Assembly: GCA_030610915.1 (NCBI GenBank)
Contig: JAUWQS010000165.1
Coordinates: 1-5,022, forward strand
Source: Pseudomonadota bacterium
GTDB lineage: Bacteria > Desulfobacterota > Syntrophia > Syntrophales > JADFWA01
Length of the DNA: 5,022 nt
Reading direction: 5' to 3'
Shown here: positions 4,909 to 5,022 of the stretch, piece after piece
How positions within the stretch are numbered: the first letter of the stretch is position 1
Layout: every line of letters starts with the position of its first letter
Notes under the pieces: model-generated
The model's input: only the letters and a program-made list of their open reading frames with translations
What the model was told of the DNA's origin: nothing
Database searches by the model: none
Program-made: the position numbers and the translations under genes

Positions 4909-5022
4909 CTATGCCATGCCAGGGAGTTGGATGTCCAAGGCTTTGAGAATATCCCGCTGTGCCTTGGTCAACTCTGTGAGGATATGACCGTACTTCCCAG
5001 AATATTTAACCTTGGTCAACGT
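4909..5022 (-). mobile_element. Insertion sequence end: C-terminal 37 residues of a probable DDE transposase
   Basis: The frame enters from the right edge and ends at the TAG at 4911-4909. It reads VKYSGKYGHILTELTKAQRDI followed by a short tail ending LPGMA. The pattern of a KYG...LT.AQ..IL.AL.I..P ending resembles C-termini of IS4-superfamily (IS1634-like) transposases in my memory; the family name is uncertain. The element's right end must lie between 4909 and about 4885, since glycosyltransferase-like codons begin there. The segment with CGGGAAATTAGG (4896-4885) is a candidate terminal repeat, but the other end is needed to prove it. An 11-base direct repeat (4962-4972 and 5010-5020) falls inside the coding sequence and encodes LTK twice. 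Confidence 0.55.

Noticed and set aside
4962..5020. Eleven-base direct repeat CCTTGGTCAAC
   Set aside because: Both copies lie in frame in the transposase-like coding sequence and encode LTK twice. There is no sign of an attachment or target site.

Overview
The window comes from a bacterium. The dense dispersed repeats of the GTCATTCCCGA...TCGGGAATCCAG type and the GACTTTTTACGA type resemble those I remember from Desulfobacterota (former Deltaproteobacteria) and some Nitrospirota-like anaerobes. That assignment rests on memory of repeat style and gene content, with no phylogenetic marker present, so it is tentative. Every gene I can support lies on the minus strand, so the reading order runs from right to left.

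Layout in transcription order: (i) 5022-4909, the last 37 codons of a probable DDE transposase from an insertion sequence. (ii) 4902-4477, the C-terminal soluble part of a membrane glycosyltransferase of the GT-C/ArnT-PMT type. It lacks its start and all membrane segments and abuts the transposase, so it is best read as a gene broken by the insertion sequence. (iii) 4476-4062, a gene-free repeat block (copy 2). (iv) 4061-3360, a TVP38/TMEM64 (VTT/SNARE-associated domain) membrane protein whose last 20 codons lie inside a dispersed palindromic repeat. (v) 3359-3012, a second gene-free repeat block (copy 1) with the same order of parts as copy 2. (vi) 3011-1770, a complete GT-C membrane glycosyltransferase. 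(vii) 1719-178, a two-domain protein joining a family 2 glycosyltransferase to a SAM-dependent methyltransferase. (viii) 191-1, the start of another membrane protein, probably a further GT-C enzyme, overlapping the previous gene by 14 bases.

The genes make a coherent surface-glycan or glycolipid module. The GT2 domain resembles polyprenyl-phosphate hexose synthases, the GT-C proteins are of the type that uses polyprenyl-phosphate sugars outside the membrane, and the TVP38 protein belongs to a superfamily with members linked to lipid or carrier-lipid movement across membranes. The actual sugar and acceptor cannot be read from the sequence.

The most unusual signal is not a gene. A composite repeat about 310-320 bases long (conserved leader, tandem GTCATT units, hairpins in opposite orientations, then a longer palindromic element) occurs twice in direct orientation on either side of the TVP38 gene. 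The palindromic end of one copy has become the C-terminus and stop codon of that gene. I see no wholly new defence or enzymatic system here.
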